From NCBI RefSeq assembly GCF_036785885.1, contig NC_092323.1, positions 5,310,501 through 5,374,500 on the forward strand: a stretch of 64,000 bases of DNA, written 5' to 3'. Under the pieces are notes generated by a model. The model was given only the letters and a program-made list of their open reading frames with translations, was not told where the DNA came from and made no database searches. The translations under genes and the position numbers were made by a program. This DNA comes from Coffea arabica. Taxonomy: Eukaryota; Streptophyta; Magnoliopsida; Gentianales; Rubiaceae. Below are positions 1 through 12,856 of the stretch, one piece after another. Position 1 is the first letter of the stretch. Each line of letters starts with the position of its first letter.

Positions 1-412
1 AATTGACTTTGCCCAGCAGAAAATATGCAGCACAAAAACTCAGAGAACGGGCATTTTATCCTCATACTATTACTATCCTCCTGTGTGAGCAATATAGTCA
101 CTTAGTTAGTAATTGAAGTTTCCAAAAAAAAAAATTTTTTTAAAAAAAAAAAGGAAAAAGAAAAAGAACAAAGGAAAGGCCCAAAGTGAGAAATGCTCCT
201 GAGACATAAATATTTCCAGAAATAACCAAAATAAAGTTATCCTGAAACAAAGTAACCAAGGCCAGTTCGGTTATTTAAGGCAAAAAAGAAGAAAGATGCT
301 TCCGAATTTGCACCCAGCAAAAAGAGTATCAATAAGGTGGTTGCTCAAATTTTAGCACCAAGGCCATAGAAAACACCGATTTCGGCTTCAAAGACGAAAT
401 TCGGAAGCTAAC
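1..412 (-). other. start of intron 1 of the SnRK2 gene
   Basis: Minus-strand intron sequence following the donor at 412-411. It holds A/T homopolymers (about 124-175) and no second kinase exon that I can recognise, so exon 2 lies outside the window. Confidence 0.7.
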
Positions 413-589
413 CTTGTCGCCCCGTTCGATATACTTAACTGCGACCAGCTCTTTGGTCTGCTTGTCTCTCATAAGTCTGGCGATGCCAAAATTACCGGAA
501 CCGATATCCCTGACCAAATCGTACCGGTCACTGTCGTGCATGATCGGCATATCCATAGCCGGACCCACTGTTACCGCTGCCCGATCCAT
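413..589 (-). CDS. SnRK2 protein kinase, subclass III (OST1/SnRK2.2/2.3 type), first coding exon only
   Basis: Serine/threonine kinase of the abscisic acid pathway; family members are held off by PP2C phosphatases and, once released, phosphorylate ABF factors and ion channels. The 59 codons here start at the ATG at 589-587 and read MDRAAV..., then [20 protein letters not shown] (the glycine-rich ATP loop), then [11 protein letters not shown] with the ATP-binding lysine. A splice donor (GT on the minus strand at 412-411) follows GDK, the same place where Arabidopsis OST1/SnRK2 exon 1 ends. An in-frame ATG nine bases upstream (598-596) would add MRK, but the family normally starts at MDR. The rest of the kinase domain and the ABA box lie left of the window. 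The family assignment is firm; which of the three paralogues it matches is not decided by this exon. Confidence 0.93.
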
Positions 590-3500
590 TTTACGCATCA
601 ATAATTCTTTACATTAGACAACATCAGTCGCAGAGAAGCGTCGACGTTTTCCACTCCGGGCGGTAGGCTAGGGAAGGGAAGGCTGAATACCAGCTGCAGT
701 AGTAGCCAGTGTTGACTCTCAAATTTCTGAAATCCAATCGCTGGCTTTGCTTTGGGGAGGAGATGGGTGAGGGGCGTGCGAAATGTCAGTTTCAGGCTTC
801 AGGCGCAGCGGATAAGGGGCGTCGCAGGGGAGGTCAGTTTCGTAAATTGCTCTTAAAAAATACTCTATGAACCATCAAGTGGTGGAAGGAAAGAAGGAAG
901 ATATTTGTTTTTGTCTTCAATAAAATAAACAAATATCTAAAAATGGTGTGTAGGTGCATGATGGTGACAAGGCAACATTAGCAGTGGGGCGCGAGGGCGA
1001 GGATATACCTGGAGGATGTGGGAACGACAAAAGCAGACGGTGACGTTTTGGTGCTTTTCGGTCGCTCCCACCCTGAGACGACGGCGTTTTATGGCTTCTT
1101 TTGTCGTTATTGATCTCCATCGTCCTTTTCTTTTTTTTCAAGAATATGCCCGCTTCGTCCTCGCAACTCAGTAGTGGTCCCTTCTGTTAGTTTTCGTTTT
1201 TCGTTGAAATTTGCGCCTCTCTCTGTGCGTGCGTGCGTGTGTGTGTGTGTGTGTGTGTTTTTTTTTTAACAAAAAACAGTAAATGGATAGGGTATCAATG
1301 AAATGACGAATGTATCCCCCCGTTATGGATAAATTTCAGAGCCAGTTGTGTGCCATACTTGCAAAAATGAAATGACCCTCTATTTTTTTGGTTTCTGTTA
1401 AATCAAGTGTCAACTCCTATTGCTACTCCTTTTCTAACTTGACCAATCTTAGAGGAAGGCTAAGGTGGATTATAGGGGGAGATTCCCACTTCCAGGTCAA
1501 AAGAATGCATTACTGTATGATATACTTTTTGAATTTTCACTGCAAATGTAATGCAGAGATTTAAATTTCTGACTTACAATCGAACACGTACATGAACATC
1601 ATTTGATGACCAACCAACTTTAAGCAAAATGAAATGACTTTATCCACCATATCGGGAATAGGACCAGTGATCTGGCAAGTTAATTGTAAGGATTAACAAT
1701 GCCAAAGAGTGATAGTGGAGTACAAAAATATAGTAAAAGTGTTCATAAAATGTCTTTGATCGCGTACATTTTCTTCATTTAATGATATGTGTAAACATTC
1801 TCATGCCTTTCAACATAAAAGATAGTCGTACAAAGTAAGCACAACAGATGTTGTTTCTTCATACCACGAAACCCTTATAAAACTGTGGAACCAATGTAAT
1901 ATACTAGGGGACCGATCTCCAAAGTTGCTTTCCTCGTCTTGCTTTTCGTTTTTTCCTTTTTGTTAATTTTTCCCATCGGCCTTGGGTTGAAGTTCACAAA
2001 GAACTTCAATAGGATGGTCACGCAATTCTGTATAAAGATATCCCATATTAAGTCTCATAGATTTTTCATTACAAGGATAGAGTATTTTTTTTTACGCGTG
2101 TCTAATTAATGTTATAATTTATAAACATACAAAAGAGAAGTGATGCTTCACCTCAAATATATCGAAACGTTCCAAACGACGAAACTTGTCTCATGACAAA
2201 GTTTAGCGGGCTATTTTTACTAAAAGAAATGTATTTTCAGTTTTATTTGTCAAGAAAATGGAGTGCTCCTCTGAGCAGAAATAAGTATGGAAGATAAGAT
2301 TTGAACCAATTACGTTTTACACCAAAAAATTAACACACACTGCCAAGTTATGTGGAGTTTTATATTATTTGGGATACTCTTTTGAAAAAAAAAATATTAT
2401 AACACTTTTTTATATGATATATGTGAAATAAAAAATTAATTAAAAAATATGTTAATGGTGTGAGCAAATAATCTACAATTCAATAATAATAATAATAGTA
2501 AGACAAAGCATGGTGGCATCATCCGGTGTCTGGTCCATATGCACAAAGAAGGGGACCTTATTATTAAAAAAAAAAAAAAAAAAATGCGGGGGTAGGGGGG
2601 GTGGCGGGGGACGTATAATTTGCTGTATTTCGCCGAATAAAATAATGACTGAAACGGAAATATATTCCCATCCAGAACAGTGGATTCCAATTCACGTTAA
2701 ATGACCTTTTACTTCAAGGAATATTCTTGCTTTGCCTTCTCATACCTCATAGTAATTTATTTCTTGGAGGTCCTTACCCGTAAACTTGGTTGCAGGTTGA
2801 CGGAATAAGAGAAACTCCCAAGAACCAAACAGCACAAAAGGAAGGATTATAAAATTACGCTCCTCTTTGCTTCTTGCAATCGATAGTTAGCTATTAAGAA
2901 CCTCGGCCGATGATCAGTCAAGCCCTTTAATCTTCTCCCCTTGTGTATAGCGGGTGTCTTAAACTATAGGCATCGAGGACAGCGACACGGTTTATCCAGG
3001 CTCTGGATTTCGGCCTTGTGAATTTTTTGAATGGCTGAACTTTTTGACCTTCGGTTGGTCATTTTTTATACTATGTTAATTTTAGCTTTACAATGGCGAG
3101 CCTTTGTATCATTCCGTCCTAAACTTAGGAGTTCTTGGTTAAAAGATAAAAGATAGAAGCTGCACCATTTGTCTGAGAAGGAAACCTATCAGTCGAAAGA
3201 AGCCTCCTTCCCGAAGGAAAAGAACAACTAAAGCGAAATTTTTATTTAAAAAAAAAAAAAAGCAAAAATATCTGTCTATAAGGAAAACAAAATGCCAACC
3301 CTTGACATCTTTTATTTGTCATTTTAGTGGTTAGTTCAAGTTCTCTCGTTAATATATGAGTGGATTACCACTAGCCCCATATTCAAAATCATCAGTTCGC
3401 CGAGTTCGAGTACGATAAAATTAAGTCAAAACTCGACTCGATTAAATTAAAGATTGATTCAATTCGATTCGTTTGCAACCCTAACACCGTATACACCATT

Positions 3501-4350
3501 TAGCCCATATCGACGATCACATTTGGGTCTATAGGCGCTAAGCATTTTAGAAATAGGTCTGTGATTCAACTAACTAGTAACTACACGGCCACACATACCT
3601 AACCCATAGAGTCAATTAGAAGTAATTATGAAATAAACTAACACGGTGGCTTTGTTTGAATTATAATTTTTTTGCAGAAAATTTTTTATATTTTTTATGA
3701 TAAAATTTTTTTATTCTTTTATTATATATATATATATATATATATCACAATAGTACCTTTTTTTAAACCAAAAACTTCTGAAAATAGCAATCCGAACGAG
3801 CTAACCATGCTACGCAGGAGTGTAAACCAGCCACGGCCGTCCACGAGTATCAAAACAAACTACCAAAATTTGCATAGTTGAGCACGAACAGATGCCCCAT
3901 AAAGCGTATACCAACCCATAAAGTCGTTTTCAAGCACATGAAAGCGTAACGCTTCAGCGAGCAAATCTTTAAACGGCAACACGAGACTCATCCCTGCCGT
4001 GACGTGTAATTCGTGATTACTGGGGAAATGCAAGGGTAAATATGTCAAATTGACGCTAACACCTCAAAAGGCACGCGGAATTGCTAAACGAGAAACTTTG
4101 CTAAACGGGGACGGGGCCTCGAGGGGGCATTCCTTTTACCGTTTCGTGGGACTTACATACCGTAAAGGGCAACATCCGAATTGCCAAGCTTGCCCTTTGC
4201 TCCGTCCGAATTTTCACCTGGAGTTGTCATCCACGGGAAACCCTAAACAGTCATTTCGAGTAACAATTTAGTAGTACATCGCAGACTCCGACTTAAGTCA
4301 TAACATAAAAAAAAAAAACCGATATTTTTCAACGACGAAAGTAAGCGGAA
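590..4350. other. divergent intergenic region between SnRK2 and SWIB genes
   Basis: No coding region supported. It must hold the SnRK2 5'UTR and promoter (from 590 rightwards) and the SWIB promoter and leader (ending at 4350). It contains a TG-rich microsatellite near 1222-1258, an A/G homopolymer near 2566-2610, an AT dinucleotide run at about 3724-3745, and a short stretch rich in TTCGAG/CGACTCG words at about 3395-3475. That last stretch resembles the larger TCGAG-rich repeat at about 52875-53370. Confidence 0.6.
1222..1258. repeat. TG microsatellite
   Basis: Run of GTGCG and TG units followed by ten T residues, upstream of the SnRK2 gene on the minus strand. Simple sequence repeat seen directly. 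Confidence 0.85.
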
Positions 4351-7300
4351 ATGGTAACGGAGACGGAACTAGTGGACCGACTGAGGGAGTTTCTTAGCAC
4401 GTCGGACCTAAACACGACGACGACCGCAATTGTTCGCCGGAAACTCGAAGAAGATTTCGGAATCGATTTGTCGGATAGAAAAGCCTTTATTAGAGAACAA
4501 GTTGATATTTACCTTCAAACTCAGTTTCAAGAACAAGCTGAGGAATATAAAGAGGAGAATGGAGATGCCCAGGCCCAGGTTCCCGCCGAGATGGACGCTG
4601 AAGAAGAAGAAGAAGAAGAAGAAGCGGTGGAAGACGAGGAGGAGGAATCAGAGGAACCCAGTAATGGAAAGCCAACTTCTAAGAAAGGGTAAGTTTTATT
4701 TTGTTGGCAGAAATAGAAATGCAGTAGCTGGTATTATTTCAGGTGGGAAAATGATTTGGGATTTTTAATCTTGTATGAGCATGCATAGCTGCATATATAG
4801 TGTTTGGCTCTATTTATGTTTTTGAAGTTCGATGCTTTCTTCTTTCGTGTTTTAGGAAAATTTTGTGCTTTTTAAAGAAGCTGCTTTTATGATTTTTTTC
4901 CCCTTCTTGTCGTGTAGTAATTTTTTATGGGAAATTTTTGGTAAATTTGATTTGGAGAAAGAGAATAGGTTGTGTAGCTGAGGAGTTTGAGTGGAACCTG
5001 GCAACCAGGGATTTTATAGTCGTTTCTTGTACAATGTGTTGAATCAGGGTTAAGCGTATGGATGGATGCTGCCCAGAAATGGTTCTACTGCTTAGGAGGT
5101 TTTTCTTTTAACAGCTTATCTTGTCCTCGTTGAATAATTATTTTGGTCATTTTCGTAGTTCTGTCACCGTATTAACCACAAAGTATGAATTACTGGCAAA
5201 CAAGGCTAGTCCCCTTGCGCGATACCAATTCTCGTTTTAATTTTGCTTGCAAGCGTGAATAAGGCCAATGTGGTTTGCAAAATTGCAATGGCACTCACTA
5301 AATAGTTGATGGTGTTAGCCATATCTTTGGCAGAAAAACTGTTCAAATGCAGAATGCAAATCCTGTTGTTGCTTTCCTTTCTCTTCTTAACGATGGTCTG
5401 GAAGGACTATGGGAGAGGCTTTTGTACGTTCTTTTCACATCAAGCTCCTTTGTCGTGGATTGCTGATTTAGGCAAAGGGATATGCTGAGGCATTTCCCTT
5501 TCTTGTTTTAAGTTGATAGGATGGCTTCTCCATTTTAGCTGTCATTGGTTAATGAGTAGCAGATATGTTGTTCCACATTAGGCTTAGTTTATGAAGTGTT
5601 AGTTGTGCTCCTTCCATTCATGTGGCATGTTCAGAGTGCATTATTTGAGATTTTAGTGAAATTGCTCTTCTTTTTTTTTTTTTTTTGATAATGTTGTTAA
5701 AATGGCGGTGCTGAATGTAACTAAGAATTTTACTGCTTCGAAAGATAGAGTGGGTTTTTTACCACCTTTCTTTTCTCCTTAATTCCCTTTCCCCCAATCT
5801 GACATCTGCTGGACCTGGAAACAGACTGAGATACTTTAAAGAATGTGAAAAATACTAGTGATTCTAGTCCACATATTCAATGCTACTTGAAGATGAGTAA
5901 TTATGTCAGTAAAGGTTTTAGTTTGTTTATTACTAAAACATGTAGATGCTATGTATTTGGATAGGTCAAAAAAGAAGAATAAAGAGGTTAAGAGAAGAGG
6001 TGGTGGATTTACCAAGCTCTGTAGCCTTTCTCCTCAACTTCAAAAGTTCACTGGCGTACCTGAATTAGCTAGAACTGAGGTATAATGTATTTTGCAGATA
6101 TTCCTCTTCATTATACATTAGTTTACTTTTAATGTGACTGACAATTCGAATTAATGATCTTTTTCCAAATTGTGAGAGTTTAGGTTGTGAAGAAACTTTG
6201 GAGCTATATTCGGGAAAATAATTTACAAGACCCAAGCAATAGGCGGAACATATTATGTGATGATACCCTGAGGGAACTTTTTGGTGTGGATAGTATAAAC
6301 ATGTTCCAAATGAACAAGGCCTTAGCACAGCATATCTGGCCTTTAGAAACCAATGGTAATTTTTCCTATTACCTCTTCTTATGTCAGATATATTTGTTTG
6401 TTTCTCTGTGTATTCAAACTGATATAACTTCAGAGTTTTAGTTAGGAAAGACTGGAGTTTGCTTGATACTGGACAATATCGATATCACTGCTTGAATAGA
6501 GGATAAAGATAACATTTTTTTTCCTTTTAATTTGTTTTGCTCTGTCTCAATTGATGGTTGCTGAAATACATCAAAGCAGGGAAAATGCTGTAACTTGAAT
6601 AAGGATATTGTATATTTCTGATAGGAATAACATTTCATTAAGATTTTATGTATATGTCTTGTTGTCTGCTAAGAGCAGCTTTCAAATGTGATGAACTATT
6701 AGAGCTGTGTACTATTGCAGTTTTGGTTATCAGATTGTATAGCTCCTTCCTGGTATCTGGCTCAGGGTACAAGTTCTGGAAGACCTTGACCTCTGAGAGG
6801 GATAATAAGTTATCGTGTTAAGGGAGTTCCTATGAACAGGAATAGCTTTGTTCATTTTATTAACTGCATTACCCAAAGTCTATTCATGCTGTTCTGGTAG
6901 TCCTTTTTTCTTTAATGCAGCTTGCGCACATCCATGGGCCCTTTGGCTGTGTTGATGAAAATTTCATTGAAGAACAGTATACAGCTTTATGAGGAGGTCA
7001 AGCGTATGATTATTGAAAATATCATAACTAATTTTCGGGATGAGTCATCTGGAAGCTTTTATATTTTGTGATCTCAAGAGCATTTACAGTTTACTGTGTG
7101 CAGATATACAATTGATTGTGAAGAGGAAACTCTCTTATCATCTGACAATATGATTAGTTGATTTAGGGTTGAAGTATTGTCTGGGGTAGTTCAAATTCAA
7201 GCAATTAAAGTTCATAAGTTATAGAAGAACATCAAAGAATTCGACAAGCCTTTTCTAAGTGAGCGGACTTGCCTTAATTATCTTGTCATTGATTTTACAT

Positions 7301-8441
7301 CTGCCTTGGTTTATATTTGGCCTAGTCTATGCAGTGAAGCTTTGGATTTCATACTTGGGACATAAAGTTCCTTTCTTAAGTTACCTCTATTTCATCCATA
7401 TAGCAGGTCTTTGTTTTTTGGGACCTAACTTTTTATGCGCTATAGGTCTTCAATTATCTCATGAGCATTTCTTCAGTGTTTGAGGAATTATCGAAGCTGA
7501 TGTTAGTAATGTTAAATTTCTGGTGCGTTGCTACCTATTTTAAGTTTTCAGCTAGGTGGTTAATTGGCATGAGATTATGTTTTAGTGTTGTCTAATGATT
7601 TCTCTATCACTAGTTGGCTTTTCATGTTATTGTCATTGTCTTGATTACTTGACAGTTTTTCTGCAATTAAACAGCTTCAGTCTCATCTACGCCAAAAGAG
7701 AAGCAGCGGAAACAAGAGAGAGCAGAAGGTAGTTCTGTTTATTGATCTATCAGATTGTATTATGTCCTCATGGCTGCAAAAATGTTTAAAGGATTCTGTT
7801 ACGCATTTTTTTTTCACCAGTTTTATTTCAAGGTGGATTTTCCGATTTTTGAAGTCATGTGCAGTTGGGATCTAAAAGATTGCCTCCTCGCTGCCTGTTT
7901 ATCTGTTGTCCAAATAAATTATATCAGATATCTGTTGAAGCAGCGAAAATCTAACGAAATTCTTCATGGGCTTCTTTTGTTCCTCTTGTTTCATATCAAA
8001 GAAATGGATGAGCCAAAGAGAAAGGAAAAGAGGCAGAAGGGTGGGACTTCAGGTTTTCTTGCTCCCCTTCCTCTTTCTGATGCTCTCGTCAAGTTTCTTG
8101 GGACGGGAGAAAGTGCCTTAGCACGATCTGATGTTGTGAAAAGAATCTGGGATTACATTAAGCAAAATAACCTGCAGGTAATTGCTTGCAATTAATTCAG
8201 AAAATTAGATTGTAACTTGAACTTCTGTGTTACATTTTTCTCCATAATATCTCTCGAACGTTGTCAAATCCTTGTGGCTGCTCGTATGCTCATTTTACTT
8301 CTCTTGATGTTGAAGGATCCATCTGATAGGAGGAGGATACTATGCGATGAAAAGCTCAAAGAACTCTTTGATGTGGACAATTTTCAAGGATTCACAGTTC
8401 CTAAACTTCTGACTGGTCATTTCATAAAGCCGGAACAGTGA
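4351..8441 (+). CDS. DEK_C plus double SWIB/MDM2-domain nuclear protein (UAF30-like)
   Basis: Predicted chromatin or transcription factor related to yeast UAF30 and the plant SWIB (BAF60b) proteins. Exons that keep one frame with GT-AG introns: 4351-4688, 5965-6079, 6184-6355, 7675-7728, 8002-8177, 8316-8441, giving 326 residues. Residues 1-60 form a DEK_C domain (VDRLREFLSTSDLNTTTTAI, then EDFGIDLSDRKAFIREQV). A glutamate-rich acidic linker and a lysine patch follow. SWIB 1 (GGGFTKLCSLSPQLQKF ... DPSNRRNILCDDTLRELF) lies in exons 2-3. A short basic linker (exon 4) leads to SWIB 2 (SGFLAPLPLSDALVKFLGTG ... DPSDRRRILCDEKLKELF), which ends at the stop. The ATG at 4351 is the first in frame and begins the DEK_C domain. 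Arabidopsis relatives with this layout include AT4G22360 and AT3G19080. DNA binding by DEK_C and a role in RNA polymerase I or chromatin remodelling are family inference. Confidence 0.93.
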
Positions 8442-9664
8442 GTTGCCTTTCCGTTATTTCTTGGAAGCCTTCAAGTGATTTACTAACAGGGAGTAGATGC
8501 AAGTGAATGCTAACTTTTCTTTTCCCCCCGTCTTCCTTGACTAATGTAGCCTTTTGTCAGCACTCAGCTCAAGAATGAGCGCCGATTAGGAGAAAAAGCG
8601 ACCTGTTCAATGTTATTGCAAGTCGTAACAGTCACCCAACTCCCACATAGTCCTGTTTTTCACCCACCTCTTTATGTTCCCCTTGACTCCTCCTCCCTGA
8701 GTTAGCCTGCTGTTTCTGCTGGAGAATTCATTTTTGTTAGTGGAATCTGATTTTCCGAGTTGATATATTGAAAATGTGGAATGCACTGTAAATTGAAAAA
8801 TGAATCGAGACACGTAGAAACACACAGATTTGTAGTCGGTAAGCCACAAACAATAGATGAATGATCAAACGAGTTAGCATGCCTAAAGGTATGTTACAAC
8901 GAGGAACCAACTATTTATATGGTTGCAATTACTTTGTCAAAAAATAATGAGAAAAATCCCATGAAGAAATGAACAATAACAGGGACAAGTGGGTGGGGGG
9001 ATGGCAAAAGGTTGCCGTCTCCTACCCAAGAAAAGATAGATCACCTGAACCAGGTTAGAATCAAATCTCAAGCGGGCAAATTAAAAAAAAAAAAAAGAAA
9101 AGAAAAAGGGCATCCCCTACTCAATTACTGTCGATGCCATTATTGATTGCTTGGTACGAGGCGAATGGATGTCGTTGGAAAGAAAACACACAAGTAGTGG
9201 AATCCCATACCCTTCCGCTCGATTCCCCCAGTCGTTTTCAAGGAGAGATTTCACGATCGTAGCTGTGTGGTGGTGGCATTTGAATAGACAGCAATCTTGG
9301 CCTGGGTTACAAACACAAATTCGACCCAAAAAGGTCAACAAGTTAATTTGCACCGCCCATGGTTGAGCAGCTTTTGAGATCAAATGTACTACCAGCAGTA
9401 TTTTTGCCTTTAGTTAGAGAGACCAGACGAGTAACGTACCCTTCTCTACTTTTGTGCTTTATAATGTTTCATCCGCGTCTGCCTGTGCACAAATGGCAAT
9501 GGGCATATGTACTTTGCTTGTTCCGTTGGTATGCAAATATACTTTAATTTATTACGGCGATTAACTATTTTTGTCTGTCGGATAACTGTGTACTAATTTA
9601 GCACTCAAAAAGAGTAATGAGTGGAGCTTGCTTACTCCGTGGAAAAACATCCTTTTTGTTTTTT

Positions 9665-9903
9665 GAGCTCCGTTTGAATTAGCTATTTTTGGGGTGTTTT
9701 TGTAGCAAAATTTTTATATTATATTTTGAGATATTTAAGAGTAGAAGAGTTTCTAGTATATATTTTGAGATATTTTTTAAAATTTTAAAAAAATTTAAAC
9801 TAATTTTTATATTACCTTTTAGAGTACTTTTTAAAAATTTTATTGTATTTAAAAAATTAATTTTTGAAAAACACTCCCATCCTCCATTATACAAACACAA
9901 TTC
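9665..9903. mobile_element. MITE-like element with imperfect terminal inverted repeats
   Basis: The left end (CCGTTTGAATTAGC..., then GGGGTGTTTTTGTAGC) and the reverse complement of the right end (TTGTGTTTGTATAATGG..., then GGGAGTGTTTTTC) share the words GTTTG, GGG and TGTTTTT at matching spacing. The interior is AT-rich and noncoding. No clear target duplication seen. A short non-autonomous DNA transposon is the likeliest reading. Confidence 0.5.
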
Positions 9904-9984
9904 GGGTGCTTCTGTGCACCACGTGCCGCTATCATATAGCTGGCCTAAATCCTTTTTGAAGGCAGAAGAAAAAAAAAATTTTGC

Positions 9985-10115
9985 GTTGCATAGGAGATTA
10001 TTTGAAATATTATTGAAAATAATTATTGTAACACTTGTTGTTGTGATACATATGATATGATGATGTATATGAAATTTTTTTTTTTTTAAAATACAGTGAA
10101 TAAAAAGATTAAAAA
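9985..10115. mobile_element. partial MITE, inverted relative of the copy at 10931-11094
   Basis: Contains TTATTTGAAATATTATTG, then ATTATTGTAACACTTG and ATACATATGATATGATGATG. Read on the other strand these match the core of the 10931-11094 MITE (CATACATCACATCACAAA, GCTACAGTAAATATCTC). Ends are not clear, so it is called a fragment. Confidence 0.4.
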
Positions 10116-10930
10116 AAAGTTAAAAATTAACATTTGTAATGCAAGCAAAAAAATTTTGAGCAGCTGTCCAAATGGTTAAGGGAGCGATACAACTGACCAT
10201 GGCCCCGTCTTCCTTATCCAGACAGCAGCAGATATGAGAGATGCGGGCAAGCGAGCTTTCGACCATCAAATATGGTAGGCTCCACATCCAACCTAGTTTG
10301 AACAATTGATTCACAACTCAAAAGTGATGGTAGAAAAACAAATTTTCTTTCATTGTTTCCGAGTGGTGCAATTGAGCGTAGGATTAATTGAAGAAACGAC
10401 TTTTGCTTATATTATATCACACAAGCTGAGATTCTACGCCACATTCATCCGTAGAAATTTCAGAATCGTTTTTATAATCATCTAATTATCTCCATTTGCC
10501 ACATTTATCCGTAGAAATCCCAGAAGTTCTGATCCTCCTTTCTCCTCTCTGTTACAGTCATTAAGTACTTCTCATCGGTTTGTGACATCTTTTCATGTCT
10601 TCATCCATGGACCTTTTACTCACAAAACTTAGTAAAGAAACCATTTCTCGAAATGTTTGAATGGTAAATGAGACCTACCAATGACTAGCATCGATCAAAT
10701 GTCTGTCCTCTACTTCGGGATGGCATCTTGGTTGCCGATTAGAGAGGCCTAATAATGTCCAAGATAATAAACACAATCTCTCAATCCACAAACCAGAATC
10801 CTTATCCCGTTTGTGGTTGCGGATTAGGATCAGAACCCTATAAAATATCCTCTTCTACTTATTTTATTTTATTTTAGTTTTGCGCTCTCATTTTTCGGAC
10901 GTCACTTCTGCTTTTGTACATCATATGAGT

Positions 10931-11094
10931 TTGTTTGGATAGAGAGAATTTGGTTTGCAAAATTTATCCTCACAAATCCCAATCACCTTTTTATCTTCCC
11001 AATCACCTTTTTATCTCACATACATCACATCACAAAAAATGCTACAGTAAATATCTCAAATAAATCATCCAAATTCTCTCTATCCAAATTTTCC
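10931..11094. mobile_element. MITE with perfect 20-bp terminal inverted repeats
   Basis: TTTGGATAGAGAGAATTTGG at 10936-10955 is the exact reverse complement of 11069-11088. The core contains CACATACATCACATCACA and AATGCTACAGTAAATATC. Related copies lie at about 24808-24970 and 48903-49047, with a probable inverted fragment at 9985-10115. No coding capacity. I could not see a convincing target duplication. The family looks like a hAT-type MITE, but this is inference from the ends. Confidence 0.7.
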
Positions 11095-12615
11095 TTAAAT
11101 TATGTGGCACAGCCACGCCACGGATTCGAAACGGACGAAAGAGAATGAACTCTGAAGAGGAATCTAAAGAACAGCTCTCATCCAAAAAGGGAGTTGCTCA
11201 GCAAACCACGTGTCATTATGTGAGTAGATGTGCTGAGCGTTAAGGTGGTACGCGATGACTGATGAGAGATTCTTGTGTGCTGGTTTGGGAGGTCTGATCC
11301 GCAAGGACCACGCACCCCACATTACATATAATATCATATTACAAGGAGCAGGAGAATTTGGGGACAGATGGCGTGCTAATCATGTTTTACTTACTTGTAT
11401 TATTAGCATTTAGGTAGAATTTAACTGAAAAGGGTTCTGCAAATACTTAGCTTTGCCACGGGAATCTTTCTTGCTAGGATAGGAATAGGATCCCCTTAGT
11501 TGTATTCTACTACAACTACTACTATTTTCAGTATTTTGAATGAATGGAATGCTTCTTCAGGGATTATCTCCTCCCTCTTTTTCCTCCCTTTCAAGCCAAA
11601 CTGGTAAAGTAAAAATAAATGTAAACCGGGTTTTCTTTCTTTCTTTTTTTTTTTTTAAAAAAAAGGAAAATTAGAACATTTATGTTGTCGTGTATGCATC
11701 GACGCGTACTTATTTAATATACGCGCATGTTTGTAATTTTAATAAATGTACTTTAAATGTTAATTTTTTGAAAAGATAAAGGTGCGTATCTTTACATTAT
11801 TATAATTATGAGGTAGTTGGGATGATTTAGATGCGCTGACAAGTATACTATATATTTAAAAAAAAAATTCATGTTATGCAAGAGTGTGCGGATATCATTT
11901 TCCGCTTATAAATGCGATCTTCTCAATTTTAGGGCATTAAAATGGCCGAGATTTACTTACCATTGTGGAAAAGGAAAAAAAAAATTTGATTCATTGAATA
12001 TTCAACAAATCACAGAGCCGAATATGTAAATAAATCTTTTTCACCAGTCACTTTATTAATGTTTTGTTGGTCTGGCTTCATAATTTTGATTATAAAAGCA
12101 GTCACCGTCGGGTCCACGTTGTTAATGTCCCCTTCGATTCACATTTAGGGCTAAATATTTGAAGAAGTTGACCACAACTCTTGATATCTTCCTAATTTTT
12201 ATTTGTCTGTCGTTGAAGAAGAGCCACTCTGACTAGAGATTATTGAAGATTTATTTATACGCATTACTTATCTGTCCTCCACATAAATGTAAATTTATAA
12301 GCTGAACCACAATTAGCAAATAGTAATTAATGGTTATTCTACTTATATTTGCTAACCAAATGCGCTATTCAACATCAATTGGCATTTTTTGTTCAAACAT
12401 TGATGAACAACGATTTTCTTTTGGGTTTGTTCGAGTGGGAAAAATAAATGTACAAAATTTCTTTTACCAAAAAAAAAAACCTCAAAATCCTAAAGAAGCT
12501 GATTATATTCATGGATCTCGAATACAATTCCAAAATCCAACACTGCACACAGCTTGGCAGATCCCAAAAAAAAAAAAAAAAAAAAAAAAGCAAATTGCAT
12601 GGCTTGGTTACCTTT

Positions 12616-12856
12616 GACAATCAACTATGAAGTCAGCCACCCCTAATAAAAAGACTGATTTTTTTTTAGGTAAAAAGACTGAATTACCCTGGTCATCAAG
12701 AATCTTAGACAATTCTTAGATTGTAATTTGACAATCGTCCCATGACTTATCAACTACAAAGTCGGCCACCCCTAATAAAAAGACTGATTTTTAAGGTAAA
12801 AAGACTGAATTACCCTGGTAACCAAGAATCTTAGACTATGCTTAGATTGTAATTTT
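12616..12856. repeat. tandem duplication, period 129 bp, two diverged copies
   Basis: TCAACTATGAAGTCAGCC at 12621 recurs as TCAACTACAAAGTCGGCC at 12750. Both copies continue through CACCCCTAATAAAAAGACTG, ACTGAATTACCCTGG and CTTAGATTGTAATTT. About 110 bases per copy are clearly alike, separated by a short non-matching spacer. No coding potential seen. Confidence 0.85.

Noticed and set aside
917-1141. 74-codon minus-strand open frame
   Set aside because: Low-complexity Lys/Ser/Pro sequence upstream of SnRK2 with no domain or splice context; fits leader or promoter sequence.
4050-4271. 73-codon plus-strand open frame just upstream of the SWIB gene
   Set aside because: No domain, ends 80 bases before the true start; most likely promoter or leader sequence.
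12330-12630. Overlapping open frames on both strands around poly-A/T tracts
   Set aside because: Frames exist because the sequence is homopolymer-rich; lysine or phenylalanine runs only.
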